A DNA stretch of 64,000 nt from assembly GCF_005233845.1 (NCBI RefSeq), contig NZ_SZQL01000001.1, positions 764,158 through 828,157 of the forward strand. Direction: 5' to 3'. The number at the start of each line of letters is the position of its first letter. The first letter of the stretch is position 1. The notes under the pieces are model-generated. The model was not told where the DNA came from. It was given only the letters and a program-made list of their open reading frames with translations, and searched no databases. A program made the translations under genes and the position numbers. The DNA is from Ilyomonas limi. GTDB taxonomy: Bacteria; Bacteroidota; Bacteroidia; Chitinophagales; Chitinophagaceae. Shown here piece after piece: positions 16,327-26,000 of this stretch.

Positions 16327-19300
16327 TTACAATGTACGTTTTATCTCTTCTTCTTCAAAGGCTACAATGGTATCTCCAACATTGATGTCTGAGAAGTTTT
16401 TAACAGTCAAACCGCACTCATAACCTGCTGCCACATCTTTCACGTCATCCTTAAAACGCTTCAAACTACCTAATTCGGCAAAACCGCCTTCTGTTCTGGG
16501 GTATATTAATATACCGTCGCGGAACAGGCGTATTTTGCTATCGCGGCGTATTTTACCGTCAGTAACATAACAGCCAGCTACCGTAGCTTTATCAAACTTA
16601 TACACTTCACGTATCTCAACAGTAGCCACTTCTTTCTCCTGTATCTTAGGTTCAAGCAAGCCTTCCATTGCGCTCTTCACTTCTTCTATTGCATTGTAAA
16701 TGATGGAGTACATCTTTATTTGTACGCCTTCGTGATCTGCCAGTCTGCTGGCTTGTGTGCTTGGGCGAACGTTGAAACCTATCAGAATTGCATCGGAAGC
16801 GGTTGCCAGCAATACATCACTTTCTGAGATTTGACCTACCGCTTTGTGTACTACATTTACCGCAATTTCGGGTGTAGAAAGCTTCTGCAACGAGTCGCTC
16901 AATGCTTCTACCGAGCCATCCACATCACCTTTAATAATGATATTCAGTTCTTTAAAGTTACCTAATGCCAAACGGCGTCCAATTTCATCCAGCGTAATGT
17001 GCTTCCTGGCGCGTAAGCCTTGTTCCCGGCTTATCTGCGCACGCTTGGTAGCCACATCTTTAGCTTCTCCTTCATCTGCATACACTTTAAATTTTTCACC
17101 AGCCTGCGGAGCGCCGTTTAAGCCTAAAATCTGCACCGGCGTAGAAGGTGGTGCTATATTCACGCGCTGATTGCGTTCGTTGAACATTGCTTTTATACGC
17201 CCATAGTATTGACCCGAAACCATGAGGTCTCCAACTTTAAGTGTACCATTTTGCACCAGCACGGTGGCTACATAGCCACGTCCTTTATCCAGCGAGGCTT
17301 CAATAACACTTCCTGATGCTTCCCGGTCGGGATTGGCTTTCAGGTCTAAAATTTCGGCTTCCAGCAATATTTTCTCCAGCAACGCATCTACATTAATACC
17401 CTTTTTGGCAGATAGTTCCTGGCTTTGGTATTTTCCACCCCATTCTTCTACTAAAATATTCATTTGCGATAGCTGCTCGTATATCTTTTGTGGGTTAGCC
17501 CCTTCCTTATCTATTTTATTTACGGCAAAAATCATGGGTACACCGGCTGCCTGCGCATGGCTGATAGCCTCTTTGGTTTGGGGCATCACGGCGTCATCGG
17601 CAGCTACCACAATTACTGCAATATCGGTAACCTTTGCACCGCGGGCACGCATGGCTGTAAACGCTTCGTGACCTGGGGTATCGAGGAAAGTAATGCGCTT
17701 ATCACCAGCCAGACTTACCTCGTAAGCGCCAATATGCTGTGTAATACCACCTGCCTCGCCAGCTACTACATTGGCACTGCGGATGTAGTCGAGTAACGAA
17801 GTTTTACCATGGTCCACATGCCCCATAATAGTAACAATCGGAGAGCGATGTTCCAATTCTTCTTCGGCATCTACATCTTCGCCATCTTCCTCATCCTCCA
17901 TATCATCCAGACCTAAGAATTCCACTTCATAGCCAAACTCACCAGCCACCAATTCTATTACTTCAGCATCAAGACGCTGATTGATAGACACCATAATGCC
18001 GAGACTCATACACTTGCTGATGACTTCGGTAAAGTTAACATCCATCAGGTTGGCTAACTCGCTTACCGTTACAAACTCTGTAACCTGCAGCTTATTATCC
18101 TCACTTACGTTCATTTCTTCGGAAGCCTCGTGGCGCCGTTCGCGGCGAAGCTTCGCTTTCATACTCTTGCCACGTCCGCTTTGTCCGGTAAGTTTAGCCT
18201 GGGTTTCGCGTATTTTATCCTGAATTTGCTTCTGGTCAATTTCTTTATCATCCTGGCGTGGAGGGAAACGATCATTGCGTCCTTGCCCGTGACCGCCACC
18301 ATGATGCCTGTTGCCGCCACCTTGCTGGCTGCCGGGACGTTGTGGCTGAAAGCGATTGCCGCCTCCTCCATGCTGACCACCCTGGTTGCCCTGCCCTTGA
18401 CCAAAAGGACGACCGCTTTGATTGCCACCACCATGCTGTGGTCCACGCGGATTATTAATGTTGCCGCCACCCCTGTTAAAAGGCGGATTGCCACCACCAG
18501 GAGCGCCGGTACGTGCCTGCGGGTTAAAGTTGGACTGACCGTGAGTTGCTGCTGCCCCTTCTCCTTTTTTATCCACCGGAATACGTTTGCGCTTGCGCTT
18601 TTCATCTCTGTCCCGGGTGAAATTTTTAGGGCGGGTATCGCTGTCAACCGGCAAAGTAATTTTGCCTAATACTTTAGGTCCTTCCAGTTTTTCTGCTTTA
18701 ATATTTTCTATTACAGGTGCAGTTTCTAACTCTGCTGTTTCCATGGGCTGTAAATCTTCTTCCGGTATTTCTGGTGCCGTAACAACAGGAGGCTCCGGCT
18801 CAACAGTACTTTCCGGTACATTGCTGGGCTGAACGCTTGTAACAGGCTGCTGCACTTCTGTTTTGGGGATTGTTTTTCTGGGACGTGTAGATGAATCTAT
18901 AGCAGATAAATCAATTTTATCTACCACTTTAGGACCTTCTAATTCCGGTGCTTCCAACCGAATGACAGCAGGTTCCGGCTCTTCTACCGGCTGCGGAGCA
19001 GTTGGGGCAGGTGGTGCATCTGCAGATGGTGCAGGTTCCTGCTCAGGAGTAGCCACAGGTGCTTCCTGCCGGTTTTCCTGTACTTCCGGTGTTGCTGCTG
19101 CCGGTTGCGGTATTTCGGGTACCGGCTCGGGCTGCGGTTCGGGCTCTTCCACCTTTACTGCTACCTCAGGTGCCGGTGCAGGCGCAGGTTTGGGCTCTTC
19201 CTTAACTACAGGAGGAGCCGCAGGCACTGAAGCTGCTTTTCTTTCTTCTCTTTTAAAATTAATTTCTTCGTCTTCCCTGCGCTTACGCTCACCCTGGGCT

Positions 19301-19515
19301 TTAGGAATTTCAATAAGATCGGCTTTGTTCTTAATTGCTTTATCACTTTGAAACTCCTGCTGTAGAGCGCGGTACATGCCCTCGCTCAGCTTTGCCGTTG
19401 GCTTTAGCTCATCGCGGTTAAAACCTTTGCCCGCCAAAAAATCAACAAGGGTATCTTGTCCTATGTTAAACTCTTTAGCGGCTGCCAATAATCTTGGTAA
19501 TTTCAGTTCTGACAT
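16327..19515 (-). CDS. infB: Translation initiation factor IF-2
   Basis: The 1062-residue product begins with the IF2 N-terminal motif ([20 protein letters not shown]). A Pro/Glu/Ala-rich stretch follows (~90-300), then a Gly/Asn/Gln/His/Arg-rich low-complexity region (~323-425), then the conserved core: second N-domain, G domain with [17 protein letters not shown] (~561), DTPGHEAF and NKID, domain II, and the C-terminal domains binding initiator tRNA. IF-2 is a cytoplasmic GTPase that brings initiator tRNA to the 30S subunit. It lies downstream of nusA in the usual order but across 348 bases. The long disordered middle explains several spurious open frames on the other strand. Confidence 0.98.
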   Translation of the reverse strand: MSELKLPRLLAAAKEFNIGQDTLVDFLAGKGFNRDELKPTAKLSEGMYRALQQEFQSDKAIKNKADLIEIPKAQGERKRREDEEINFKREERKAASVPAAPPVVKEEPKPAPAPAPEVAVKVEEPEPQPEPVPEIPQPAAATPEVQENRQEAPVATPEQEPAPSADAPPAPTAPQPVEEPEPAVIRLEAPELEGPKVVDKIDLSAIDSSTRPRKTIPKTEVQQPVTSVQPSNVPESTVEPEPPVVTAPEIPEEDLQPMETAELETAPVIENIKAEKLEGPKVLGKITLPVDSDTRPKNFTRDRDEKRKRKRIPVDKKGEGAAATHGQSNFNPQARTGAPGGGNPPFNRGGGNINNPRGPQHGGGNQSGRPFGQGQGNQGGQHGGGGNRFQPQRPGSQQGGGNRHHGGGHGQGRNDRFPPRQDDKEIDQKQIQDKIRETQAKLTGQSGRGKSMKAKLRRERRHEASEEMNVSEDNKLQVTEFVTVSELANLMDVNFTEVISKCMSLGIMVSINQRLDAEVIELVAGEFGYEVEFLGLDDMEDEEDGEDVDAEEELEHRSPIVTIMGHVDHGKTSLLDYIRSANVVAGEAGGITQHIGAYEVSLAGDKRITFLDTPGHEAFTAMRARGAKVTDIAVIVVAADDAVMPQTKEAISHAQAAGVPMIFAVNKIDKEGANPQKIYEQLSQMNILVEEWGGKYQSQELSAKKGINVDALLEKILLEAEILDLKANPDREASGSVIEASLDKGRGYVATVLVQNGTLKVGDLMVSGQYYGRIKAMFNERNQRVNIAPPSTPVQILGLNGAPQAGEKFKVYADEGEAKDVATKRAQISREQGLRARKHITLDEIGRRLALGNFKELNIIIKGDVDGSVEALSDSLQKLSTPEIAVNVVHKAVGQISESDVLLATASDAILIGFNVRPSTQASRLADHEGVQIKMYSIIYNAIEEVKSAMEGLLEPKIQEKEVATVEIREVYKFDKATVAGCYVTDGKIRRDSKIRLFRDGILIYPRTEGGFAELGSLKRFKDDVKDVAAGYECGLTVKNFSDINVGDTIVAFEEEEIKRTL

Positions 19516-19863
19516 TCAGTTGTTTTTAACCTTGCTCCAACTCTTTTGTATGAATAAAAGTAGATGAATTTTTCCGGAGCACTTCAATCGGTTAGATTTT
19601 AAATTTTTTATTTAATAAACCTTAATACTAATTTCTTCTTTAATACCATTTAGTATAGCTTTTGTAACCCTTTGACGGTACTAAAAGCTACATATTTTTT
19701 AAACTATTTTGTTTTATGGTGATGAATGAATAACTACTGCCTGTTAGTCTGCTCAAATCATCGAAAGACTTCTTCGGTCCACAATTTTAAAACGATGCTT
19801 ACTTTTTTATATACTTAAAAAAACCTGGTGTTATCTATCAAGTGCTTTGCCACAATTATATTA
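19516..19863. other. 348-base gap between nusA and infB
   Basis: AT-rich sequence with no credible coding frame and no strong terminator. I found no exact minus-strand TAnnTTTG box. In most bacteria these two genes are nearly adjacent, so a leader or processing site for infB is possible but not visible. Confidence 0.5.
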
Positions 19864-21111
19864 TCAGCCCCTGTCAAACTCATCCTGCAAAACTTTGCGT
19901 ACGTCGGCAATTGTTTCACGTTCCAGGTCGGTACGACGCTCCAGCTCACTGGCAGATAAATCGAGCACGCTGCGGGCAGTATCGCAACCCACGCGTTTCA
20001 GTTCATCAATAATCCAGGGTTCAATTTCATCGCTAAACTCATCCAAATCTATATCGTATTCTTCTTCCTGTCCTTCATTTTCGCGGAACACATCAATATC
20101 ATATTCGGTAAGTTCCTGTGCCAGTTTGATATTAACGCCCCGACGACCAATTGCTAACGACACCTGATCGGCTTTTAAATATACATCCGCTTGCTTTTTC
20201 TCCGTATCCAAATTCATATAGCTGATTTTTGCCGGGGTAAGTGAGCGTTGAATAAGCAACTGAATATTGGTAGTATAATTTATCACATCAATATTTTCGT
20301 TCTTCAGTTCGCGTACAATACCGTGGATACGGCTGCCTTTCATACCTACGCAAGCACCTACGGGATCAATGCGGTCGTCAAAGCTTTCCACGGCTACCTT
20401 GGCACGCTCGCCGGGCTCACGTACAATTTTGCGGATAGTAATTAAACCGTCAAAAATTTCCGGCACCTCTATCTCCAGCAGCTTTGCCAAAAACTCAGGT
20501 GCAGTACGGCTTACAATAATCACAGGTGAATTGTTTTTTAAATCCACGCGGCGTACCACTGCACGCACCATTTCACCTTTTTTAAAGTAATCCTGTGGTA
20601 TTTGTTCCGATTTTGGAAGAATTAATTCATTGTTTTCTTCGTCCAGCAACAGCACTTCTTTTTTCCACACCTGGTACACTTCAGCAGTAATAATCTCACC
20701 CATGCGGTCGCCGTATTTCTTCACCAATACATTCTTCTTCAGATCACTGATACGGCTTGCCAGTGTTTGCTTGGCTGCTAAAATAGCGCGGCGTCCAAAG
20801 TCGAGCATATCCACTTCCTGAAACAACTCTTCGCCCACTTCAAAGTCCGGCTCTATTTTCACTGCTTCCGAATATTCCACTTCGGCCAGCGGATCCATTA
20901 CTTCGCCGTCTTCTACAATCATGCGGCGGCGGAATATTTCCAGGTCACCTTTTTCGGCGTTTACAATAACGTCGAAATTTTCGTCGCTGCCATATTTTTT
21001 GCGAAGCAATGTTTTAAACACGTCTTCTACCACTTTCATCATGGTAGGGCGGTCTATATTTTCGGCATCCTTAAACTCCTGGAATGCTTCTATGAGATTG
21101 ATACTAGCCAT
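19864..21111 (-). CDS. nusA: Transcription termination/antitermination factor NusA
   Basis: The 415-residue product has the NusA layout: an N-terminal RNA-polymerase-binding domain (FQEFKDAENIDRPTMMKVVE), an S1 domain (~130-200), and KH1/KH2 domains with DPVGACVGMKGSRIHGIVRE and VSLAIGRRGVNIKLAQELT. The tail is acidic with a helical segment (VGCDTARSVLDLSASELERR) like the C-terminal helix-hairpin-helix repeats. NusA modulates pausing and intrinsic termination. It follows rimP by 64 bases on the same strand. Confidence 0.97.
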   Translation of the reverse strand: MASINLIEAFQEFKDAENIDRPTMMKVVEDVFKTLLRKKYGSDENFDVIVNAEKGDLEIFRRRMIVEDGEVMDPLAEVEYSEAVKIEPDFEVGEELFQEVDMLDFGRRAILAAKQTLASRISDLKKNVLVKKYGDRMGEIITAEVYQVWKKEVLLLDEENNELILPKSEQIPQDYFKKGEMVRAVVRRVDLKNNSPVIIVSRTAPEFLAKLLEIEVPEIFDGLITIRKIVREPGERAKVAVESFDDRIDPVGACVGMKGSRIHGIVRELKNENIDVINYTTNIQLLIQRSLTPAKISYMNLDTEKKQADVYLKADQVSLAIGRRGVNIKLAQELTEYDIDVFRENEGQEEEYDIDLDEFSDEIEPWIIDELKRVGCDTARSVLDLSASELERRTDLERETIADVRKVLQDEFDRG

Positions 21112-21114
21112 ACT

Positions 21115-21154
21115 TTATGTACGATTTACGATGTAAGATGTACGATGTGCGGTT
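21115..21154. repeat. Short degenerate TACGATGT-type direct repeats
   Basis: Between nusA and rimP the motif TACGAT(T/G)T recurs three or four times with small changes (for example GTACGATTTACGATGTAAG). Such degenerate tracts are frequent between genes in this group of bacteria. No function is evident. Confidence 0.5.
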
Positions 21155-21175
21155 AAATGCGCCAAAGCCGTACGT

Positions 21176-21646
21176 TTAAAATTGAATTTGAACGGTTGTT
21201 GTTTTAATATTATTAAATGGTATTATTACTTTCTGGGTTACAGCCTTTTTGCCTTTGCCGGTCATTTCTTCTATAATAATGTCCTGATCGGTTGCCTGCA
21301 CCAGCTTGCCTTCTTTTTTAGTGCCATCCGTAAAAATCACTTCTACCAGCCTGCCTATATTTTTACTGTACTGGCGGTGCATTTTAAGCGGCTCCTCCAC
21401 GCCGGGCGAGGATACTTCGAGCGAAAATTCGCCGGGTGGAAAAAATCCGTTTTCATCAATGAGCTTATATAACTTGCGGTTGAAATACACACATTTTTCG
21501 ATGGACAAGCCATTGTCTCCATCTAAATAAACTTTAACGTTGTTGGTAGGTTTTATTCTTAAGGATACCAAAAAATATTCCGGCTCATTGCTGAGCATTC
21601 CATTGGTTAATGCTTCTATGCGTTGTAGCTGCTCTTCTATTGTCAT
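21176..21646 (-). CDS. rimP: Ribosome maturation factor RimP
   Basis: The 156-residue product starts at ATG 21646 (MTIEEQLQRIEALTNGML). It has the RimP N-domain (VKVYLDGDNGLSIEKCVYFN and the signature GEFSLEVSSPGVEEPL) and the C-terminal Sm-like domain (GRLVEVIFTDGTKKEGKLV). RimP assists 30S maturation. It heads the rimP-nusA-infB cluster. A longer frame to 21694 is rejected because it would translate through a perfect terminator hairpin. Confidence 0.95.
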   Translation of the reverse strand: MTIEEQLQRIEALTNGMLSNEPEYFLVSLRIKPTNNVKVYLDGDNGLSIEKCVYFNRKLYKLIDENGFFPPGEFSLEVSSPGVEEPLKMHRQYSKNIGRLVEVIFTDGTKKEGKLVQATDQDIIIEEMTGKGKKAVTQKVIIPFNNIKTTTVQIQF

Positions 21647-21654
21647 ATCGTTTA

Positions 21655-21689
21655 AGAAAAAGAGAAGGGAACGTTGAGCGTTCCCTTCT
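21655..21689 (-). terminator. Terminator-like hairpin in the rimP leader
   Basis: On the minus strand an 11-bp perfect stem (AGAAGGGAACG/CGTTCCCTTCT, plus coordinates 21663-21689, 5-base loop) is followed by CTTTTTCTT, ending about 9 bases before ATG 21646. It can end the upstream CobW operon. It also sits inside the leader of the promoter at 21711-21718, so it could act as an attenuator. Confidence 0.75.
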
Positions 21690-21710
21690 GTCATTTCATT
21701 TTTCCGGTAG

Positions 21711-21718
21711 CAAATGTA
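21711..21718 (-). promoter_or_regulatory. Promoter -7 box TACATTTG of the rimP operon
   Basis: The minus strand has an exact TAnnTTTG match 64 bases upstream of ATG 21646. Transcription would start just upstream of the terminator-like hairpin. Confidence 0.5.
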
Positions 21719-21805
21719 CGGTAATTATAGCATAGCTTCCAAATGTTTACGCAGCAAATTACGTTAAGGCAGTTTTAAAATGACTACCTGTTTTTATAGA
21801 TCTTT

Positions 21806-22867
21806 TCAATCTGCCATGCGATAAGTTGGTCGTGGATAGCCAGGCTGAAAAGCGGAAATGCTGCTGATGGTAATATGGCTGTTTGTTGCTATTTCAATGT
21901 CTTTTATTGCTGCTTTTACCAGCCGGTCTAATGCTTCAGGCGTTACCTGCACTCTTGCATTAATGAGCAGTGTGGCGGTGGATTGATTGGTAATAATATA
22001 CTGATTATCGGGCTGCGTAGTGGCGGTATAGCTTAGTTTAATATTGTCATTTAGTAAAAACTTCAAATGCCCGATGGCAAAGTGTTGCTGTTGTATTTTT
22101 TGGTAAATAGTACTGGCTAAAGCAACTGCACTTTGTACAGCATTGTCTGTGCTGTTGTAAATGGTAAGTTCTTCATCCAGCCACGCCAGCTTTGCTTCCC
22201 CGGCACCATATATTTCATAATCTATTTGCAAAGCGGAATGTTGTGCAGGTGAAAAAGTATTCAATGTTTGCAGCCATTGCTGAATGCCATCTGCATCTGT
22301 TGCGCTTAGATACAGCAATGTTTTGGTGCTGTATTTTTCCTGCATTAATTCCTTTATTTTATCCAGTTCTGTCGTGCTTATCAGATCTATTTTATTCATC
22401 ACAATAATACCTGCTTCTTCTAATTGTTTATGGTAAATGTAACTAACCGCTTCATCAAAAACATTACTATTACCTGCAAGTAACATTTGCAGCAAGCGTA
22501 CATCTGCAAAGGTAGAAATGGTCACCTGTACATCTTTGCGGATGTGTTGCAAAGGCTTTGATACCGTAGCTACTATATCGGTACAGGAGCCTACCGACTC
22601 TGCAAAAATTACATCGGGATTGTTGGCATCTATCAATGATTGGATGGAGGCATCAAGATCGTTGTAATTGCAGCAAAAACACCCATTTATTACTTGTTTG
22701 TTGGGTATGCCGAGGCTTTCAAAAAAGCTGCCATCCACCAGCTTTATTCCCTGGTCGTTGGTGATAACACCTACTTTGATATCCTGCTGTAACAAATTAT
22801 AGCAGGCATATTGAATAGCTGTTGTTTTACCACTACCTAAGAAGCCGCTAAGGAGATGTATTTTCAT
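21806..22867 (-). CDS. CobW/COG0523-family GTPase (metal chaperone type)
   Basis: The 353-residue product starts at ATG 22867 with a P-loop (SGFLGSGKTT, residues 7-16), the family metal motif GCFCC (Cys63, Cys65, Cys66), a switch region (IFAESVGSCTDIVAT), the guanine motif MNKIDL and a C-terminal CobW-C-like domain. COG0523 proteins are GTP-dependent metal chaperones for Zn, Co or other metals in the cytoplasm. It is the last gene of the block, 20 bases after the SlyD-like gene, so it is co-transcribed with a sugar operon. The metal served is unknown. Confidence 0.88.
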   Translation of the reverse strand: MKIHLLSGFLGSGKTTAIQYACYNLLQQDIKVGVITNDQGIKLVDGSFFESLGIPNKQVINGCFCCNYNDLDASIQSLIDANNPDVIFAESVGSCTDIVATVSKPLQHIRKDVQVTISTFADVRLLQMLLAGNSNVFDEAVSYIYHKQLEEAGIIVMNKIDLISTTELDKIKELMQEKYSTKTLLYLSATDADGIQQWLQTLNTFSPAQHSALQIDYEIYGAGEAKLAWLDEELTIYNSTDNAVQSAVALASTIYQKIQQQHFAIGHLKFLLNDNIKLSYTATTQPDNQYIITNQSTATLLINARVQVTPEALDRLVKAAIKDIEIATNSHITISSISAFQPGYPRPTYRMAD

Positions 22868-22887
22868 GTTTGATTGAATAAAATAAA

Positions 22888-23226
22888 TCAGGTATAACAA
22901 TCACAATTCACTTCACATTTGTCTGTATTTATCTTTACCGGATAGCCCAGCAATATTTCTTCCGGCAATGCAGCACGAACGTTATCGATAATTACCTCAA
23001 AACTGAAATCATCATCAATCAATCCACTTTCTTTTTGCAGGTAAACTATCTTTTTATCGCCCGCTTTCAAACCTTCCAATTGTGCCTGCAACAGTGATTG
23101 TATGTCGCCGGAACCATGTAAATAACTTACAGGTGCAGCATTCATCGTATCTTCCAACACTGCGCCTTTGCTATTGCGCATAATGTAGCGCATTGCAACT
23201 ACGGTATCTTTTGCAATGCACATCAT
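22888..23226 (-). CDS. Small SlyD-like FKBP-type peptidyl-prolyl isomerase with Cys tail
   Basis: The 112-residue product is a shortened FKBP/SlyD-type domain: MRYIMRNSKGAVLEDTMN, then PVSYLHGSGDIQSLLQAQLEGL matching the FKBP ...YLHG... core, and the basic strand GDKKIVYLQKESGLIDDDF. The C-terminus, CEVNCDCYT, is a three-Cys putative metal site. Its ATG overlaps the GH116 stop codon (ATGA, 23223-23226), implying translational coupling. SlyD proteins are cytoplasmic folding helpers that in E. coli also bind nickel and Tat signal peptides. Helping the Tat-exported GH116 is my inference. It is shorter than the paralogue at 34952. Confidence 0.7.
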   Translation of the reverse strand: MMCIAKDTVVAMRYIMRNSKGAVLEDTMNAAPVSYLHGSGDIQSLLQAQLEGLKAGDKKIVYLQKESGLIDDDFSFEVIIDNVRAALPEEILLGYPVKINTDKCEVNCDCYT

Positions 23227-25871
23227 GCTTTTACTGCTTTACCGCCTACTATTGTTTTATCTACATCAATGTTTCCATACACTACTTTCAAGCTTGGCTT
23301 ACCACCTTTAAAAGTAACAGTGCCAAAGCCGGTAGCGGTTGATAGGAAAGAAGTAAAATCTCCAATTTTTGAATCAATATACAATGTTTTATCCACCGCA
23401 TCGTAGCGCACGCCGGTAAGCCCTTGCAGCATGCCATAACTGCTCATAGCACGTGCATACCAATGTCCGCATTCATACTCATTAAAAGGATTGCGTATGG
23501 TGCCATCATACCGGTCGCGGCAAAGTCGTACAATGTCAAGCCCTTCCTGCACGTGTCCCATCTCCATCAGGTGCGAGGCTACCTGGTATTCAATGCCGGT
23601 CCACACTTCATCGCTATATACAAAGGGCAATGATAATTTGCCACCTTTTGGCCAAGTGCATAGTAATAAACCTCCTTCGCTGCCTAATGCATACGCCGGG
23701 CGCTGCGGGTTGGCATGTTCTTTTAATGTGGTGCGAAGGTTGTACTTATGTACAGCTAATAAATGACTCGCTACTTTTTGTGGATCAATAAAATCGAACA
23801 GCCCGCACATACTGCCAATCCATGCGCCTAAGATGCCATCGCTGAGGCAGCCTTTGCCGTATTGATACTTTGGACCTTCTTTTTGCAGTATGGCAATAGC
23901 TTCGGCAGAGTAATCGCCACCAAACGACTTGGCAGTAGCCGGATTTTCTGCATTCAGGTTTTTATATTCTATATCCTGAAAAAAATACTCTCCATCGTAC
24001 AGTTTTGTTTCTATGTATTGCTTGCCTTTGCTGTACAAATCCTCATATTTGCTGATGTTTTTGTTGAGGTGTTTTCCCATCTGCATCGTAGCATATAAGG
24101 CACCGAGATAAAACGAGGTACACATGCCATCGGGGCCCCAAAACTCAATATCATACGTATTGTGATGTGGCTCTTCTACAACGCCTTTGCTGCGCGGATC
24201 CCAGATTTTTATGCAGTAATCCATGCTGGTAGTTACCACCGGGTAAATTTTGGCAAGCCATGCACTATCGCCGCTAATGCGCCAGTCGCGATATACTTTC
24301 ATAATACCGCCCAGTTGTCCATCTGCTGCTGCATGAAAGTCGTGTTTCAATGGACTGATGGGCATATTGGCCCTGAAACCCTGGTGACCTTCCTTATTTT
24401 GATTTTCACAAAACTCGGTATTACGCAATGTTCTTTCCAATGCAGGAAAAAGATGTGGTATTGCCTGTGCATAATTCCATACGTGTGTACAGGAGCCATG
24501 GCAGCAACCGCCATCATCGCCGCAGCCTTCCCAGCTCCATAGCCTGCCATCGTACTGCCGCAGCACAGTTGGAGACTTAATAATAGTAAGATTTGCGGCC
24601 ACTGCTTCCATTACTTCGGCAGGTAAGGTGCTGGCATAAAAAGCATCAGAAAAAAGCTTTGTGTTTTTGTATAAATCGTTGTAATTATTGCGCCAGTATT
24701 GAGCTACGTCTTCTACATTGGCAAAGCGGCTGCTATACCAGGGTTTGTAATTGGGCGAAGGACTTTGTTTGCCATTTTTTACCCCTAAATCTTCCGGCGC
24801 CGCACAACATCCACTTTCCGGGCTGCAATTTTTCTTTTCATCCATCATTACCTCGCCAATATGCAGATTGGTTTCCGGTACATACCATGCCATCATCAGG
24901 CGCACCGTTTTAGTAGCACCGGGCAGTAAGGTAAATGGTACAAACAACGATGCGCCGGGTGCGTCTTTTTCTACTGGTTCGGTTGCTCTGATGTTGCCAT
25001 CACGTACGGTATTCCATGCCATCGTAAGTGGATCCCACCAGCCACCTCGAAACCAGCAATGATCAACAATGGTGTTAGCCTCATCTGTAAAAATAGCGAA
25101 ACTGCCTGCTGTCTGCGGCTTATCTTTGGCTGCTTCCTGCATTAAAACAAAACCATTGGCTGTTTTGCCTATTTTATTTACAGCACTATCTTCCGTGGCT
25201 AAAAAATTTTTGGTGTTAAAAGAAAAAACAGCCTCTATATTTTTGGTAGTGTTATTGGTAAATGAATATTCCAAAGCGCCCACAGGTAAACTGCTGTTGT
25301 CTTCATCGGTTGGTATAAAAGGGCTCCAGCCTTTTATAGTTATTTTTAAAGGAATATCTGCGTCCTGCAATTGAATGGTGCCAAATGGGAATTTGGTGGT
25401 GAACTCCGCCTTTTGAAAACGTGGCAAACCATAAGTAGTGCCGGCTGCGCCATTGCCGGTACCGCGCTGTCCAAACATTTTCCAATCAGGTACTCCACCT
25501 TCCAGTACTTTTACGCCATTTGTTACTTCTTTTAGGGCAATAGCTGCAAATAGGGAAGGCTCATTAAAAATTTCCGGATGATTGCGCACACTCATATGCG
25601 AGATAGCACCGGTACCTTCGAGCGCAAACATGCCCGCACCTAAACCACCAATAGGAAAGGCGAGCCGGTTGAGGTTTTCGCCGGTGTAAGGTGTATTGTA
25701 TTTGCGCTTAGCAGCACCACCAGGCGTTTGTTTGTTTTCTTGTTCAGCTTGCTGCTGTCCCGGGCTTTCAGCAGCTTTGAGCAAACTTGTGGGTGCAAGT
25801 GCGGCACCAGCGCTGCCCATAGCAATGGATTTTAAAAACGAGCGTCTTTTATTTATGTTGGTCATGCGCAA
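23223..25871 (-). CDS. GH116 glycoside hydrolase with Tat signal (copy 1)
   Basis: The 882-residue product (ATG 25871; ATG 25865 two codons later is equally possible) begins with a Tat-type signal (KRRSFLKSIAMGSAGAALAP). It has the GH116 N-terminal beta domain (LAFPIGGLGAGMFALEG) and an (alpha/alpha)6 catalytic domain with LWSWEGCGDDGGCCHGSCTH (~440-460, likely nucleophile Glu of WEG) and NTYDIEFWGPDGMCTSFYLG (~573, likely acid/base Asp). GH116 includes beta-glucosidase, glucosylceramidase and xylosidase activities. It is translationally coupled to a SlyD-like gene and lies downstream of fucP. A second GH116, quite divergent in its N-terminal half, lies at 32190-34877. Confidence 0.92.
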   Translation of the reverse strand: MRMTNINKRRSFLKSIAMGSAGAALAPTSLLKAAESPGQQQAEQENKQTPGGAAKRKYNTPYTGENLNRLAFPIGGLGAGMFALEGTGAISHMSVRNHPEIFNEPSLFAAIALKEVTNGVKVLEGGVPDWKMFGQRGTGNGAAGTTYGLPRFQKAEFTTKFPFGTIQLQDADIPLKITIKGWSPFIPTDEDNSSLPVGALEYSFTNNTTKNIEAVFSFNTKNFLATEDSAVNKIGKTANGFVLMQEAAKDKPQTAGSFAIFTDEANTIVDHCWFRGGWWDPLTMAWNTVRDGNIRATEPVEKDAPGASLFVPFTLLPGATKTVRLMMAWYVPETNLHIGEVMMDEKKNCSPESGCCAAPEDLGVKNGKQSPSPNYKPWYSSRFANVEDVAQYWRNNYNDLYKNTKLFSDAFYASTLPAEVMEAVAANLTIIKSPTVLRQYDGRLWSWEGCGDDGGCCHGSCTHVWNYAQAIPHLFPALERTLRNTEFCENQNKEGHQGFRANMPISPLKHDFHAAADGQLGGIMKVYRDWRISGDSAWLAKIYPVVTTSMDYCIKIWDPRSKGVVEEPHHNTYDIEFWGPDGMCTSFYLGALYATMQMGKHLNKNISKYEDLYSKGKQYIETKLYDGEYFFQDIEYKNLNAENPATAKSFGGDYSAEAIAILQKEGPKYQYGKGCLSDGILGAWIGSMCGLFDFIDPQKVASHLLAVHKYNLRTTLKEHANPQRPAYALGSEGGLLLCTWPKGGKLSLPFVYSDEVWTGIEYQVASHLMEMGHVQEGLDIVRLCRDRYDGTIRNPFNEYECGHWYARAMSSYGMLQGLTGVRYDAVDKTLYIDSKIGDFTSFLSTATGFGTVTFKGGKPSLKVVYGNIDVDKTIVGGKAVKA

Positions 25872-26000
25872 TTTTATTTTAGTAAGGAATGAAAATCATG
25901 TATGCTTCTGCAACTCATTTGGCAGGCAACAGAATATTATCTTTTGTATAATAGATGAAACCATTGGTTTTATTAACCGGATAAGCAGGCTATGTTGATA

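Noticed and set aside
18130-18669. Long open frames on both strands (plus 18130-18669, minus 18159-18647) inside infB
   Set aside because: They are shadows of the Gly/Asn/Gln-rich coding region of IF-2. Their composition is biased and shows no family features.
21646-21694. Longer rimP start at 21694
   Set aside because: It would encode a terminator hairpin and add residues absent from RimP proteins.
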